This document shows positions 62,401-64,000 of a stretch of DNA of 64,000 nt, piece by piece (position 1 is the stretch's first letter; the number at the start of each line of letters is the position of its first letter). The notes below the pieces were generated by a model. That model worked only from the letters and a program-made list of their open reading frames with translations. It did no database searches and was not told the DNA's origin. Both the position numbers and the translations under genes were made by a program. Origin of the DNA: Eledone cirrhosa (Eukaryota > Mollusca > Cephalopoda > Octopoda > Eledonidae); NCBI GenBank assembly GCA_964016885.1, contig OZ024741.1, forward strand, positions 27,235,956-27,299,955. The letters run 5' to 3'.

Positions 62401-64000
62401 CCAACTCCACCACCACCACCACCTATAACAACAACAGAAACAACAACTCCACCACCACCACCACCTATAACAATAACAGTAACACCAACGCCACCACCAC
62501 CACCTATAACAACAACAGTAAAAACAACACCACCACCACCTATAACAACAACAGTAACAACAACTCCACCACCACCACCACCTATAACAACAACAGTAAC
62601 AACACCACCACCACCACCTATAACAACAACAGTAACACCAACCCCACCGCCACCACCTATAACAACAACAGTAACACCAACCCCACCACCACCACCACCA
62701 CCACCTATAACAACAACAGTAACAACAACACCACCACCACCACCACCTATAACAACAACAGTAACACCAACGCCACCACCACCACCTCCTATAACAACAA
62801 CAGTAACAACAACTCCACCACCACCACCACCTATAACAACAACAGTAACACCAACGCCACCACCACTACCACCACCTATAACAACAACAGTAACAACAAC
62901 TCCACCACCACCACCACCTATAACAACAACAGTAACACCAACGCCACCACCACCACCACCACCTATAACAACAACAGTAACAACAACGCCACCACCACCA
63001 CCACCACCTATAACAACAACAGTAACACCAACCCCACCACCACCACCACCTATAACAACAACAGTAACACCAACTCCACCACCACCACCACCTATAACAA
63101 CAACAGTAACAACAACTCCACCACCACACCACCTATAACAACAACAGTAACACCAACTCCACCACCACCACCACCTATAACAACAACAGTAACAACAACT
63201 CCACCACCACCACCACCACCTATAACAACAACAGTAACAACAACGCCACCACCACCACCACCACCTATAACAACAACAGTAACAACAACACCACCACCAC
63301 CACCACCACCTATAACAACAACAGTAACACCAACCCCACCACCACCACCACCTATAACAACAACAGTAACACCAACGCCACCACCACCACCACCACCTAT
63401 AACAACAACAGTAACACCAACTCCACCACCACCACCACCTATAACAACAACAGTAACACCAACTCCACCACCACCACCACCTATAACAACAACAGTAACA
63501 ACAACTGCACCACCACCACCACCTATAACAACAACAGTAACAACAACACCACCACCACTACCACCTATAACAACAACAGTAACAACAACTCCACCACCAC
63601 CACCACCTATAACAACAACAGTAACACCAACCCTACCACCACCACCTATAACAACAACAGTAACACCAACGCCACCACCACCACCACCTATAACAACAAC
63701 AGTAACACCAACCCTACCACCACCACCTATAACAACAACAGTAACACCAACGCCACCACCACCACCTATAACAACAACAGTAACACCAACGCCACCACCA
63801 CCACTACCACCACCACCTATAACAACAACAGTAACACGAACCCCACCACCACCACCTATAACAACAACAGTAACACCAACGTCACCACCACCACCACCTA
63901 TAACAACAACAGTAACACCAACCCCACCACCACCACCACCTATAACAACAACAGTAACACCAACCCCACCACCACCACCACCTATAACAACAACAGTAAC
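56450..64000. repeat. 33-45-bp CCACC/AACAACAGTAAC minisatellite running off the window
   Basis: More than 190 units of the type (CCA)4-7 cctataacaacaacagtaac followed by accaac or aacaac. The base before the CCA run (g, c, t or a) and the number of CCA triplets vary. All lengths are multiples of three, giving open frames of Pro/Thr/Ile/Val, Thr/Asn/Tyr/Ser and, on the other strand, Trp/Cys/Tyr. The array continues beyond 64000. Confidence 0.97.

Noticed and set aside
56451..63138. Pro/Thr-rich (2216 codons) and Thr/Asn-rich (1160 codons) frames that might be read as mucin- or extensin-like proteins
   Set aside because: The same array gives equally long frames elsewhere, unit number is irregular, there is no signal peptide and no flanking unique coding sequence, and indels are all multiples of three.

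Overview
The window looks like repeat-dominated, non-coding DNA from an animal genome, most probably a cephalopod and perhaps a squid or cuttlefish rather than an octopus. The clues are tRNA-like SINE copies whose 3' part reads 'ataaaataaagtaccagtaa ... ggccttgtgcct', many copies of a short retroelement tail containing 'ttaggaagggcatccag' and ending in (GAT)n, and RTE-type LINEs. This placement rests on remembered repeat families, not on a search. Nothing looks bacterial or viral: no operons, rRNA, CRISPR array or canonical tRNA gene was seen.

Layout. (1) Bases 1-20757 are one tandem array of a 55/52-bp satellite, about 385 copies, with a 200-N gap at 6301-6500 and a readable higher-order structure; a 2518-bp, 47-monomer block at the start is repeated next to itself. 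(2) Bases 20758-46800 are a graveyard of retroelements. Three copies of one RTE-like LINE family lie here: copy 1 (22104-24031, +), copy 2 (29510-33103, +, nearly full length, flanked by a 42-bp direct repeat) and copy 3 (39685-42142, -). Copies 1 and 3 are almost identical, face each other, and have open reading frames. The protein has an AP-type endonuclease, a reverse transcriptase with YADD, and a C4HC3 PHD-like zinc finger inserted after the RT core. Around them are a diverged sister LINE family, a CR1/jockey-like LINE (two copies), a decayed third LINE (43410-45185, -), tRNA-like SINEs, SINEs sharing the LINE 3' tail, a candidate 533-bp MITE, and many AT/GT/CT microsatellites. (3) Three-base-phased minisatellites occupy 24108-27290 (GAT then GGT rich) and 45788-64000. 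From 46829 to the window edge these form a nearly continuous 17-kb series: (AGT)n(AAC)n, then AAC-rich, then a 60-85-bp unit, then a 33-45-bp unit with CCACCACC cores.

Only one segment looks like host coding sequence: a candidate internal exon at 42714-42915 (+) with a strong polypyrimidine tract and AG acceptor and a GT donor, encoding a Ser/Thr-rich peptide that ends near a SUMO-type I-K-T-E motif. If real, much of the middle of the window may be intron of that gene.

The LINE families supply the only enzymatic functions seen. The SINEs probably depended on the LINE machinery through the shared 3' tail, and the (GAT)n tails may have seeded some trinucleotide arrays. The very long stop-free frames over the arrays (up to 2912 codons) are artefacts of three-base periodicity and are not called as genes.
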